DNA of 64,000 bases from Apodemus sylvaticus (lineage: Eukaryota > Chordata > Mammalia > Rodentia > Muridae): contig NC_067474.1 in the NCBI RefSeq assembly GCF_947179515.1, positions 101,741,253 through 101,805,252 on the forward strand, read 5' to 3'. The position numbers were made by a program, and so were the translations under genes. Within the stretch, counting starts at the first letter, position 1. Each line of letters starts with the position of its first letter. Positions 34,003 to 45,660 of this stretch are shown piece after piece. The notes beneath the pieces are model-generated. The model was not told the DNA's origin, made no database searches, and saw only the letters and a program-made list of their open reading frames with translations.

Positions 34003-35978
34003 CGACATGATCGTCTACCTAAGTGACCCAAAGAGCTCCACTAGAGAGCTCCTACAGCTGATAAACAACTTCAGCAAAGTGGCAGGTTATAAAATCAACT
34101 CAAGCAAATCAGTGGCCTTCCTATACTCAAAGGATAAGCAGGCTGAGAAAGAAATTAGGGAAATGACCCCCTTCACAATAGCCTCAAACAGTATAAAGTA
34201 TCTTGGGGTGACTCTTACCAAACATGTGAAAGATCTGTATGACAAGAACTTCAAGACTCTGAAGAAGGAAATGGAAGAAGACCTCAAAAAATGGGAAAAC
34301 CTCCCATGCTCATGGATCGGTAGAATCAATATAGTTAAAATGACCATTTTGCCTAAAGCACTATACAGATTCAATGCAATACCCATCAAAATCCCAACTC
34401 AATTCTTCACAGAGTTAGAAAGAGCAATTATCAAATTCATCTGGAACAACAAAAAACCCAGGATAGCTAAAACTATTCTCAGCAACAAAAGAAAATCTGG
34501 GGGAATCAGTATCCCTGACCTCAAGCAATACTACAGACAATAGTGTTAAAAACTACATGGTATTGGTACAGTGACAGACAGGAGGATCAATGGAACAGGA
34601 TTGAAGATCCAGAAATGAACCCACACACCTATGGCCACTTGATCCTCGACAAAGAGGCTGAAAACATCCAATGGAAAAAAGATAGCCTTTTCAACAAATG
34701 GTGCTGGTTCAACTGGAGGTCAGCATGCAGAAGAATGCGAATTGATCCATCCTTGTCTCCTTGTACTAAGCTCAAATCCAAATGGATCAAGGACCTCCAC
34801 ATAAAGCCAGACACTCTGAAGCTAATAGAAAAGAAACTGGGGAAGACCCTTGAGGACATCGGTACAGGGAGAAAGTTTCTGAACAGAACACCAATAGCGT
34901 ATGCTCTAAGAGCAAGAATTGACAAATGGAACCTCATAAAATTACAAAGTTTCTGTAAGGCAAAGGACACCATCAAGAGGACAAATCGGCAACCAACAAA
35001 TTGGGAAAAGATCTTCACCAATCCTACATCAGATAGAGGGCTAATATCCAATATATATAAAGAACTCAAGAAGTTGGACTCCAGAAAACCAAACAACCCT
35101 ATTAAAAAATGGGGTACAGAGTTAAACAAAGAATTCTCACCTGAAGAACTTCGAATGGCGGAGAAGCATCTTAAAAAATGCTCAACTTCATTAGTCATTA
35201 GGGAAATGCAAATCAAAACAACCCTAAGATTTCATCTTACACCAGTCAGAATGGCTAAGATTAAAAATTCAGGAGACAGCAGGTGTTGGAGAGGGTGTGG
35301 AGAAAGAGGAACACTCCTCCACTGCTGGTGGGGTTGCAAATTGGTACAACCACTCTGGAAATCAGTCTGGCGGTTCCTCCGAAAACTGGGCACCTCACTT
35401 CCAGAAGATCCTGCTATACCACTCCTGGGCATATACCCAGAAGACTCCCCACCATGTAATAAGGATACATGTTCTACTATGTTCATAGCAGCCCTATTTA
35501 TAATTGCCAGATGCTGGAAAGAACCCAGGTATCCCTCAACAGAAGAGTGGATGCAAAAAATGCGGTATATCTACACAATGGAGTACTATTCAGCCATTAG
35601 AAACAACGAATTCATGAAATTCTTAGGCAAATGGATGGAGCTAGAGAATATCATACTAAGTGAGGTAACCCAGACTCAAAAGGTGAATCATGGTATGCAC
35701 TCACTAATAAGTGGATATTAACCTAGAAAACTGGAATACCCAAAACATAATCCAGACATCAAATGAGGTACAAGAAGAAAGGAGGAGTGGCCCCTGGTTC
35801 TGGAAAGACTCAGTGAAACAGTATTCAGCAAAACCAGAACGGGGAAGTGGGAAGGGGTGGATGGGAGGACAGGGGAAGAGAAGGGGGCTTACGGGACTTT
35901 CGGGGAGTGGGGGGGCTAGAAAAGGGGAAATCATTTGAAATGTAAATAAATTATATCGAATAAAAAAAATTAAAAAAA
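34003..35978 (+). mobile_element. Young 5'-truncated L1, 2 kb, with target-site duplication
   Basis: Begins within ORF2 just after the RT FADD codons and runs through ORF2, 3' UTR and A tail. The flanking duplication is AAGAGTAGGTCTGTGT (33987-34002) and AAGAGTCGGTCTGTGT (35979-35994), with one difference. Unit A shows the empty site near 9341-9357. Confidence 0.93.
34007..35721 (+). pseudogene. L1 ORF2 C-terminal two-fifths with one frameshift
   Basis: Frame 1 (34007-34543) covers the RT thumb region (YLSDPKSSTRELLQLINNFSKVAGYKINSSKS, YLGVTLTKHVKDLYDKNF, GRINIVKMTILPKALYRFNAIPIKIPTQFF). A 1-nt loss at about 34537 (TACAGAGCAATA became TACAGACAATA) moves it to the second frame (34543-35721). 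That frame continues with KTTWYWYSDRQEDQWNRIEDPEMNPHTYG-type sequence through the Cys-rich motif and ends at the usual ...HSLISGY stop. Few other lesions, consistent with recent insertion. Confidence 0.9.
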
Positions 35979-36039
35979 AAGAGTCGGTCTGTGTATTCAT
36001 ATGCATGATGAGTGAGTGTGTGTAAATATGTGTGTATGT

Positions 36040-36050
36040 GAGAGAGAGAC

Positions 36051-36112
<62 letters not shown>
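36040..36112 (+). repeat. (AG)n microsatellite
   Basis: AG-rich run corresponding to 9450-9529 in unit A. Confidence 0.95.
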
Positions 36113-36115
<3 letters not shown>

Positions 36116-36139
36116 AGGCAGACACCTCCTGAGACAGAG

Positions 36140-36312
36140 TAGCACACAGAGAGTGTGTATGCAGGCACAAGCTTGCCTAGTTATGAATGTGATGGCCAGA
36201 GGCCACCTTCCAGGCCTTGCTTGTCTACTGCATCCCTGTGTTCCAGAAATCAAACCCAGCATATCAAGCTTGAACATAAAGCTTTTTCACATACAGCCCT
36301 CAGGATGCCATG
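36140..36312 (-). repeat. B4-like SINE fragment, antisense
   Basis: Near-identical to 9560-9735. Confidence 0.6.
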
Positions 36313-36477
36313 GAAACCACCGGATAAATAGCTAATATACAGTGATATCATAATAAACCTTTCATGAAAATTAATATTAGAGATAGTGGAGGTGACATAC
36401 AGAAAATAAACTAATTTTTAGCCTTTAAATAATTGAAAAGTTGAAGTATACCATTACATCAGTATGATTTTTGTAGA

Positions 36478-36580
36478 GACAGGGTTTTCTCTGTGTAGTT
36501 CTGACTGTCGGGAACTTGCTCTGTAGACTGGGCTGGCATTGATCTCAGATACCTGCCTGCCTCTTCTTGGTTAAAGTGTG
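36478..36580 (-). repeat. B1 SINE, antisense
   Basis: Near-identical to the B1 at 9885-9995. Confidence 0.85.
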
Positions 36581-36914
36581 CAGTGCCCCTTCCAGGCTCC
36601 AACATACTTCTACTTTAGAAACCTTTTTGCACAACACTTTAACACAATTAACACTTTAACACATTTAACACAAATGTTTATGTAAATGGTATAAATAAAA
36701 TAAAACTAATTGTAAAATGAATTACAATAACTTTTAAATACAATAGTAGAAGAAATTTTGTGTTTGCAATAGATGTGTAAATTTTAGACAGAGACTATCT
36801 GTGGAATAGTGGTTAATGACAATTTAAGTGTAATTTAAAGAGAAACCCTGTAGAGTAGCTTTCTGAGGGCAGCAGTGAAAGAGAAAGCAATGATGGAACC
36901 CAAACTCTTGAGAA

Positions 36915-37020
36915 AAAATGCCCAGACACAGCAGAGAGTGAGGTAAAGAAAGTGAAAAGAGAATTGGGAAGCAAGAGGAGGGAATTTAGAAAGGGGAAAC
37001 TTGTGTTTGTCCCTATTTAA
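36915..37020 (+). promoter_or_regulatory. Ifna promoter with virus-response element and TATA box
   Basis: AAAATGCCCAGACAC at 36915-36929, GTAAAGAAAGTGAAAAGAG at 36943-36961 with an intact IRF-type GAAAGTGAAA core, and TATTTAA at 37014-37020. Confidence 0.75.
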
Positions 37021-37111
37021 GATAGATGCACACAGCAGGCTTGTCAGACAACCTAGAGGAGAAGACTCAAACACACAGCCCAGAGAGCCATCAGCATCTG
37101 CAAGACCCACA

Positions 37112-37669
37112 ATGGCCAGGCTCTGTCCTTTCCTCATGATCCTGATAGTGATGAGCTACTGGTCAACCTGCTCTCTAGGATGTGACCTGCCTCAGACTCA
37201 GAACCTCAAGAACTTGAAACTTCTGAAACAGATGAGGAGCCTCTCCCCTTTTGACTGCCTGAAGGGCAGGAAGGACTTTGGATTCCCCTTGGAGAAGGTG
37301 GATGCCCAGCAGATCCAGAAGGCTCAAGCCATCCCTTTACTGCGAAATCTGACTCAACAGATCTTGAACCTCTTGTGCCCAGACGACTCATCTGCTCCTT
37401 GGAATGCAACACTCCTAGACTCATTCTGCAATAACCTCAATCGGCAGGTCAAGGACCTCAAAGACTGTGTGCAGCAGTTGGGTGTGCAGGAACCTCCCCT
37501 GACTCAGGAAGACTCCATGATGACTGTGAAGAAATACTTCGAAAGGATCACTCTGTACCTGAGAGAGAAGAAACACAGTCCCTGTGCCTGGGAGGTAGTC
37601 AGAGTAGAAGTCTCAAGAGCCCTGTTTTCCTCAAAGCAGTTACTGGCAAGATTAAGGGAGGAGGAGTGA
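37112..37669 (+). CDS. Ifna: Interferon alpha, intact, 185 aa (unit B)
   Basis: Near-twin of the gene at 10372; a secreted IFN-alpha with the same 23-residue signal peptide and 162-residue mature chain, the same three-residue gap in helix A, the same six Cys including extra Cys66, and sequons at N56 and N75. Against the A copy it differs by four residues: Cys for Phe at precursor position 5, Asp for Ala at mature 25, Asn for Ser at mature 85, and Arg for Glu at mature 88. The open frame extends 37 codons upstream to 37001, but that part begins with a non-ATG codon and overlaps the TATA box. The ATG at 37112 (CACAATGG) is therefore the start, as in the other copies. The promoter and AU-rich element are intact, so it is probably functional. 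Confidence 0.96.
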   Translation: MARLCPFLMILIVMSYWSTCSLGCDLPQTQNLKNLKLLKQMRSLSPFDCLKGRKDFGFPLEKVDAQQIQKAQAIPLLRNLTQQILNLLCPDDSSAPWNATLLDSFCNNLNRQVKDLKDCVQQLGVQEPPLTQEDSMMTVKKYFERITLYLREKKHSPCAWEVVRVEVSRALFSSKQLLARLREEE

Positions 37670-37850
37670 GTCCTGAGACAAAGTGGAGAGGACATCCCCT
37701 GGACTAGAGCTCTGCATCTCACAGTATAAGCTCTCTTTTTGAACTCTCATTACTTTCAGTATGAATACAATCAACATCCCTATTTTTCAGCAGTATCCAG
37801 CAATTATTTTCAATATGGAAAACCATGTTTGTATCTGCACCCATTTGCTC

Positions 37851-37875
37851 TTATTTATTTATTTATTTATTTATT
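37851..37875 (+). promoter_or_regulatory. AU-rich element (TTTA)n in 3' UTR
   Basis: About six TTTA units, shorter than the roughly ten in unit A. Confidence 0.7.
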
Positions 37876-37982
37876 GATCTATTTATAGTGCTATTAATAA
37901 TTTAAGGCGTTTTTGTTAAATATTTCAGTCATATCTTTTAATGTAGCAAATTAACATTTTCAATTAAATTATTTTGTATTCA

Positions 37983-37988
37983 AATAAA
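37983..37988 (+). terminator. Candidate polyadenylation signal AATAAA
   Basis: Same place relative to the gene as 11259-11264. Confidence 0.5.
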
Positions 37989-38930
37989 TTTGCTTTATAA
38001 GATACTTTTGACTAGTCAATTTGGTATTTCTTTAACATTATCAAATATTTTTAATATCAGAACCTTCACTATAAATATTGCTCAAATGAACAGTTTCCAA
38101 ATATCAGAGAAAGTAGACACATACACTGTACAATATTCAGACCAACCCTAAATATTTTCATCTTCTTCTGTATAGTATGCTGTATTTTTTGGATGTACAG
38201 ACAGTATACTGTACAGTAGAAAGCCAGAAAATCTTTTTCCTGTCATATTCCTTAGTCCTCCTTGACCAAATCTTCCCTGGATTAATTTAGGATCTGACTT
38301 CTCTGATCTCATATACCTATCATCTTCTCTTATCATTAATGAGTTTAATTGTTTTGAGGTCTAAGTGTGAGGAGATCATGTACAGTAACACAAAACATAT
38401 CAAGAAGAATGACTAGCCTGCCTATACAGCACAGAAAAGCAAGACATGTAGAACCTGGGAGTTAACCCAATTCATAATAGCCTTATAAACCAGTCCTGGG
38501 AAAAAATCCCACCAGGGAAGTGAAATGATTTTAAAATCAATCCTTTGAAACACCACTAACTGTTCCTTCTCTATTTCCTGGACCTTTCCTCTTCCCAGTT
38601 TCTACTACTTCTTTGCTGTTACTGTTCCTCCTCCTCCTCCTCCTCCTCCTCCTCCTCCTCCTCCTCCTCCTCCTCCTCCTCCTCCTCCTCCTCCTCCTTC
38701 TTTTCCTCCTCCTCCTCCTCTTCCTCCTCCTCCTCTTCTTCCTCCACCTCCATCTTCTTTGAACTACTAGTTGTGAATGGTATAGTACCAACTCTTTTAG
38801 CATGGGTAGCTGCTCTCAGGGGCCCCATCCCTGAGGATACCTGAATCTCCTTCTCCCAGCAGCCATCAGCTGACATAGTTCTTATGTGGAGGTGGAATTG
38901 CCTCCATTTTCCAAGCTGCTATTTTGTCTG
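37989..38930. other. 3' flank of unit B Ifna with TCC expansion
   Basis: Non-coding. 38626-38698 is an almost pure (TCC)n run continuing imperfectly to 38754, about twice the unit A tract. Frames across it translate as poly-Glu or poly-Arg only. Confidence 0.8.
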
Positions 38931-39560
38931 GCTTGGTCTTTGACCGGGTCCAGCCTTGACACAGGATCAGTTCTCAACTGGAATCAGGGATATCTGGAAG
39001 GCACATAATAAATATACACAGACTACTTTTTGGGTACAAGCTGACAGGCAATTTTTCAAGGCTTAAAGCCTCTCTTCTCTCTCATTCTCTGCTCTCTTTT
39101 TCTCTTGCTCATTTGCTCGCAGCTCGAGGCTGCACACACTCTGCATTCTCCTGCGCACTCTGCCTTTCCCCTGTGTGCTTTTCTTGCATTCTCACACACA
39201 CCTCTGTGTGTTCTCCTTTCATTCACACACACACTCCTCACACACATCTCACACACACACACCACATGCACTCTCCTTTCTCTCATGCATACTCTTAGCA
39301 CACACATCTCACACACACACACTACATGCACTCCCCTGTCACTCACACACACACTCTTCACACACACCTCACACACATATACCACATGCAGTCTCCTTTC
39401 ACTCACACACACACTCTTCACACACACCTCACATTCTCTCCTCACTCACTCCTCACATGCTCTCCGCATTCGCTCTCTCATTGCTCTTCACGTGCTCACT
39501 ACTCGCTCTCTACATTCTCTCCACAAGCTCTCCTGTCTTCTTCTTGCTCCAGTCTTTTAT
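38931..39560. repeat. LTR-like block with CA-rich minisatellite (unit B)
   Basis: Counterpart of 12160-12760. The CACACA/CACATGCACTCTCC units at 39200-39440 differ in number and order from A. Confidence 0.6.
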
Positions 39561-41365
39561 TGATACTACAAAACCCTGTAAAAAAGTCATTGTATAATCG
39601 TCGTCAAATCAAATTCAAAAGAATAACTATGTCCCACAAAGAATCAAGAATTACAATTGTTCCCCAAGATATCAAGCTTCTCTATTCTCAGGCCTATAGC
39701 CAAAATAATAATAATTGCAAACTTATCATTATTTAAACTTTAACTTTAACTATTATACTTCAGAGATCAGAGCTCCGAGACCAGCTACTTGCATTTCCTT
39801 GTAAAGCTCTAATGATAAATGACATGGGCAAAGCTGCCAGGCAGTGGCCAGAAAGAATCAAGTTAACCCTTAACTTGGTAGTTCCCCTAGCTTTCCACTT
39901 CTACACATTGCACACAATGACTCTCCTAAGAGTCCCAGTGTTTTGACTTAGTTTTACTAATCTAAGGTTGAACATGCTCTATACCTACTTATCCAGGATC
40001 CAGGAACCACTCTCAAATGTACAAAACATATTTCATAACTTTAATAATTTTTTCATTGTTTGGGGTCCCAATGTTGGATCTAATTCATCTTCTAATAATT
40101 TTGTCAAACTTTCTTTGCAAATCAAGCATTAATCTGGAACTACCATAGTGCAGTTATTGCATTGTTTCTAAGATGAGAACACACAGCATGCACCTGGGCC
40201 ATTAGAACTCTGCTGTGCTGTGCTGTGCCCCATGCCTCAATTTTTAATTGTTTAAGAATCATTACATCAGGGAACATATAGTTTCACAGAATTCACCAGA
40301 GCAGAATGTGAACGAAGCAAGAAAGTCAGATATAATAAAATAATTATGCACACCAAGGCCAACTGAAAAATAGTCTCACGCACAAATGAAATTGATACAG
40401 CCATTGTCCAGGGTTAAGGTTAGGAGAAATGGGAGCAGATGTTGCTACAAAGAGCTGCTGACAGCTACTGAAATGTCTCCATCCAGGCCTACTCCGGGCA
40501 GTCCCTTATTTCAGATGGTGGGTCACCTGGGGGGTGTGTATTCTGCTTCTCAGGGTCCCAGATACCATCCTTTACTACAAGGAGCTGCTGCGGGCTTCTG
40601 AGATGTCTCCACCCCAGTCTACTGCAGGCAGTCCCTGTCACTGTTTGTGTTCCCAGCAGGTCTTGTTCACTCAGCCATAGCCACTCTCAGTCCACATGAA
40701 TAACTACCCTGTTGTGTCTGAGAACATGGCTTTGCTGCAGTCCTCCACTGCCTCTGGCTCTTCCAATTCTTCTGGGCCTTCTTCTTTAATGATCCCCAAG
40801 GCCAGGAAATTAGCCCTTTGTTTTCTGCTCAGTGACTAGTTGTGAGTCTCTCTGTTCATTGGTATGGACTGCAAGAGGCTCCTGTGGTAAGCACTGGCCA
40901 GTGCAGCAATCCTCTCTTAGATGTCAGCTCTAATTTCTAACAGGTCTGTGACAGTAAGGACACAGAACTGCTCTTCTTTGTTATCTTCGTGGATCCACAT
41001 ATATTTTAAGTATGATACTTCTGAGAGAAATATACTGAAATTTTTTTATTTCATTGATACTGAAGATCACTTGAAAATATAGTCACTTTCATAGCATTCT
41101 TATTAATGGACTTAGATCTTGTCCTTTTTATCTTAGTAGCTAATAATTTTGCTACTACTTTGTTATTTAGATGATATCTCAGTTCCTTTTTCAGGTTTCA
41201 TATTCAATGAGATTGTAGTTTTGGTTCAGTGCCACAAACCAACACCAGTGTTTACTTTCTAGGAAAGTAGAAAAAAGAAATAGAACGGAATTGGAGATGT
41301 CGACCATCAAACCAATACCTCAGGAAAGAAGAAAGATGAATGGAAAGTACAGACAGTTGAAGCAC
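39561..41365 (-). mobile_element. Possible degenerate LTR-retrotransposon block (unit B)
   Basis: Counterpart of 12761-14568. Homology to A stops at about 41365; A continues into L1 ORF2 and B into unique sequence. Confidence 0.35.
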
Positions 41366-44300
41366 CGAAAGCCCTTGCTGTTTGTCACAATTAACAGAAC
41401 ATCTCTGCCACAGATACACTGAGCATGGAAGATTAATCACTGAATTCAGTGTTCAATAAATATTGATGGTTGACAAATATATTATATAGGCATCAGTGTC
41501 TTAGGCTGAAACTGAATGTGGAATTACAGATAAATGCATATATTATACGTGATGTACTATGTGTATAATGTACAATAGCACTACAGACTATATATATCTA
41601 TGTACATGTGTGAGCACACACAGCTTTCTCTCTGATAGACTCCCAATATCTCCCTGCTGCCCCACACCAACCTTTCACTGTCACTGTCCTTGTTTCCCCA
41701 TCCCTGATGCAGGACGCCCCAGTGTGCCCCTCAGTCTCTCTTCATGACCCAGCTTTGCTCACCATACAACTGCTGTCTATCACATCTTGATTCATGACTG
41801 GAGTTTTTTTCTGAAATCACATAACCACCCTTGAAACCAGAATGAAGGAGTTCAAGGTTTGAATAAAACAATCATGCATAAGAATTTCCTCTTAATTTTA
41901 GTCCTTAAACAATGTTCTTCATTGTTTTCTGCTTCTGCTTCTTTTCCTAATGCTTTCTGCTTCAACAAAGAAAAAATGAAAAACAAAAGAAGACAGAAAA
42001 AAGAAAGAGAAAGGGAAAGAAGGAAGAAATTAAGAAGAAAGAAGGGAAGAAAGGGAGAAAGGAAAAGGAAACCAAATGTTCAATTATGAGAAAAATTTAG
42101 AGAAGAAGAGAGCCACCTACTGGCCTGGCCTACAAAAAGACAATACAAGTGGGCAATTTCTTTACAGAATTGATCCCTGGCTTCATACTAAAACACATCC
42201 TTCCCCAGAAGAACTGACTTTAGTCTGGAAGATTCCATTCCCTTCAAACTCATCTTAGGAAGGGAAATCCTCTCAGGTACGCAGGTCATGTCTTCTGAGC
42301 AATGGACAGATAAGTCTGTATAGAAAGTCTTTGTATCCTTCCCCTTTGACCTCCTATAACCGGAGTTCTCTGGAGAAGGAAGGGGTCTGTATGCAGTCCC
42401 CTTAGTAGGGATTCCCAGCCAAACTCACATCGTTTTGATCAATAGGTAATGCATTGGGAAACTGAGACAACCAACCCTGCTCTAGGAATGCTGTAAATTA
42501 GCATTGAACCCACAGAAGAGATTCTTCACCTGCTGCTCTGCCTGCTGAGGCCAGCAACAGTGAATTCAGTTAATGCACAGAATTATGACTGTCTTTTATC
42601 TGTGACCTCAAGAGTTCAGGTAACCTACTCAAAGGCACATCTACGTGGCAATGCGAATCTGTGTTCCAGGCATGGTCAATCTTTTTTTTTTTTATTTTTT
42701 TTTTATTTTTTATTTTTGGGCTATATATACTTGTATGTTTTATTTGTGGTTGGCAAGGAGAATTGAGTGCCTGCTATTGACATAAGTTTATGTTACACTT
42801 TGAGCTTGTGGAAGTGGAGGGTTATGATCACAAAGGGAACAGAACATTAAAAAAGGGTCAGATGTTAGTGGCTGTAGTTTTTTTCATTCTTATTTTTACC
42901 ATTCTGCATTTATTTCAATATATTTTGAGACCAGGACTAATTGTGTAGAACTGACTGGTCTTTAACCAATGGTAATCCTCATGCCTAAATCTCTGAGTTG
43001 CTGAAATTACTCAGCATGGTAGATATGAGCTAAGGCATGGTCAATCTTAATTGATGTAGATTAACTTAGTTCATACTTCTATTGGGACAACAAGATCTGT
43101 GGTTTATAAAGGCTTGGTTCAACATAACAGAGGCTCTTGGCTCCTCAGTCTCTTAGAATTTTGAATGACACGTGAACAGAGGAATATAATATGTATCTGT
43201 AGTAGAACTGCCAAGGAAATGCTACAACTGCGTTTCCTTCTTTATTGTAAGCAAATTCCTCTTTGATGTTTTTTTCTGCCCCTTAGCTCTATGATCATGA
43301 GAAAAAGTCTCTGTCTCTTCACATGATGAACATGCTAACATGAGTGTTTCTATGTCTGTTTCTTTACAGGGAGCAGAGGAATAAGTAAAAAAAAAACATG
43401 CATGATATGGACATATATTGGTGATCTGGGTATTTGCAGAAAATCAAATGATATCAAGGTGAGCTGTAGATCCGGTAATTGAAGTAGACTTTTTTGGGGA
43501 TTGTAATAACTGGATAAATGGCTATTGTTGTGACAGCTAAACATGTTTCAGATATGACTCCTTGTATTGTTTCTTTGGTCAGATATGACTCCTTGTATTG
43601 TTTCTTTGGTCATTATTTTTAGTGTAATCTTCATCACTTTCATGGTTATATAATAAAAAATGTTATGAATTAGTTCCACATATCAACTTGCTCAGAAAAT
43701 ACATAATGCCATATTATATTTCACCCATTTGAAATAACTTGTTTTTATTAAAGAAAATTTAGGAATCAATGTAACTGCCAGCAGTTACATCAAATGGGTT
43801 ACCTAAAAGGGAAGCTATGGATGTATGGGAAGGCAGCAAAAAAGAGAGGGAGACCAAGATAACACCTGCTATTCAAGGTCTCAACTTTAATGAAGAATTC
43901 CTAATATATATAGGCAGGGGGGAAAGTCTGGAAGCTTCTCAGCAGAATCAGTTCAGTTGCTCCACAAGTGGCTAATGTTTTTCAGGAAACTGCAGGTCTT
44001 TGAAGAAGAGGCTTCATCTTTGTCTGAGCACTCCACCCTAGGTGGGGGGGATTATGGCTAACACAGGAGTTCCCACTCAAAAGCTGGGAGAAGAACTTCA
44101 CATATGGTCGATATCAAGTTCCTGCCAGGTGGCATGGCATCTCAAAAAGTCTCTCTACAAATCAAGTCACAGAAATGAAAGGACTGAGACAGGAGAATGC
44201 AGTAGGTAAAAAAGTACTGAGCTAGCCTTCCTGCACACATAAACAGACTTGATTCAATGCACACCCAGTTCACACAGAAAGGACTTTAGAGTCAGGAAGC

Positions 44301-45300
44301 ATCACACAGCTGTCCATGAAGACATATCTGTGTACAGTAACACTGTAAGCTGAACACTGCCAAGTTTGTCAAGCTTCAGGAATGAGAGTATGAATATGGC
44401 CAAATTCACTTTTTTTGTCTACTATTCCTGAATTTCAGTGACCAATACTAACTGTTGTAGAGCAGGGCACAGTAACATTTTAACTAAGAGAGGAAGTCCA
44501 CCTAATGATCTGGCCCACATCCTAGCTAAATCAGTGAGCTTGAAGGCCAGTGTGAGGCTCTGTGAGGAAGGCATCAAGAAGAGAGGGATTGTGTGTACTT
44601 GACATCCATCTCTGTCTTACACACACACATGCATGGGCCAGCACATCTAAAACTCTTTGCACTTGCTGATAAGTTGAAGCCTATTCACCACTTTCTCAAT
44701 TATCAGATTAAGTGTATCAAGTCTTATATCAAGGTCCTTGATGCTAGACTGTTCAGTTTTTGACAGCGTGAGGAATGTGGATCAATTTTCATTCTTTTAG
44801 GAGCAGCCATCTAATTAGATGAGCACCTTTTGTTGAAGTTTGTTTCTTATTTCCAGTGTGTGCTTTTGTATTCTTTTTTTTTTTTTTTTTTGCTAAAAAT
44901 GAGATTTCAGTAAGTGTAAGGAATTGTGGCTGGGTCTTCTATTTTATTGCATAAATCAATCATTTGTTTATATTCCAATCCTATGCTCTTTTTGGCATCA
45001 TAGGTTTGTAATAAAGTATGAGTTCAAGGCTGGTGACACCTGAACCAGTTCTTTTATTTTTCAGTATTGTTATAGACTTTGTACTCACTTCATGAAGAAT
45101 AAATAGTTAATTTTAATTAACTGTACCATATAGTTGCTACATGTTTTAGATTGTAAAATCCCTATTGTACACACATGCTGTGTGTTCACATTTGTATGTG
45201 TGTATAGTGGGGTCAGATGTCAATCAATGTCAGGTTTTTACCTCATTTTCTGTGACAGGATCTCTCCCTTAAGCCAGGGATCACCACTGCTGCCAGACTG
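41366..45300. other. Spacer between unit B and the third intact Ifna, non-coding
   Basis: About 3.9 kb without a supported gene. It holds a GAAA/AAGG purine tract (41965-42080), T-rich runs (42682-42715, 44874-44892), an antisense old B1-like stretch (about 42920-43040) and a perfect 31-bp tandem duplication (43549-43610). The short open frames show no domain or conserved motif. Confidence 0.55.
43549..43610 (+). repeat. Perfect 31-bp tandem duplication
   Basis: A 31-bp unit starting CAGATATGACTCCTTG occurs twice head to tail (43549-43579 and 43580-43610) with no mismatch, so it is recent. Confidence 0.95.
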
Positions 45301-45660
45301 ACTGGGAGCTTGTGATGGCTGTTCTTGGATGTCAACTTGACTAAATGTGGAATTAACTGAAAACCCAAAAGTTAGGCACACACCTGTGATCTAATTTGGT
45401 TTCCCTTGAAGTGGGAACACCCACTTCTAATCAGGACCTCTAAAATGGGAAGGCACAACGTTAATTCAGATCTTTGAGGTGTGAAGACTCAGCTCTACGA
45501 TGAACCAGGTGTTCTGCTGGAAGTCTATGTAAGTTCATGAAGGAAAGATGCTTTTGCTGTTTGTGTGCTTTTTCCTTGTTAGAAGTTTGTTCCTTCTAAC
45601 TGGTATTGGAGCCTAATTTTATGGGAATCTGGCACATAGTGAATACCAGCTAAGAAATCC
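45300..45660 (+). mobile_element. Medium-reiteration element, possibly URR1-like DNA transposon
   Basis: TGGCTGTTCTTGGATGTCAACTTGAC ... CTGGTATTGGAGCCTAATTTTATGGG ... CATAGTGAATACCAGCTAAG has the look of a rodent medium-frequency interspersed repeat I associate with URR1 (hAT-Charlie). No transposase coding. Family name uncertain. Confidence 0.35.

Larger units (their letters stand above)
24257..41365. repeat. Ifna: Tandem duplication unit B (partner of 1790-14568)
   Basis: Collinear with unit A. It contains the pseudogene at 27288 and the intact Ifna at 37112. B-specific additions are the L1 insertions at 28242-29238 and 34003-35978. B also keeps segments lost from A (29812-30430, 31580-32258, 36660-36820) and has lost about 0.4 kb kept in A. 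Intact genes of the two units differ at 7 of 558 coding bases by eye. Confidence 0.9.

Noticed and set aside
37001..37111. N-terminal extension of the interferon at 37112 (open frame from 37001)
   Set aside because: It begins with TTG, overlaps the TATTTAA box and has no counterpart in the other loci; the ATG at 37112 fits the signal peptide.
38537..38876. Poly-Arg or poly-Glu protein near 38.7 kb (and 11814-12090)
   Set aside because: Pure translation of the TCC tract; its length changes between the duplicated units without frame conservation.
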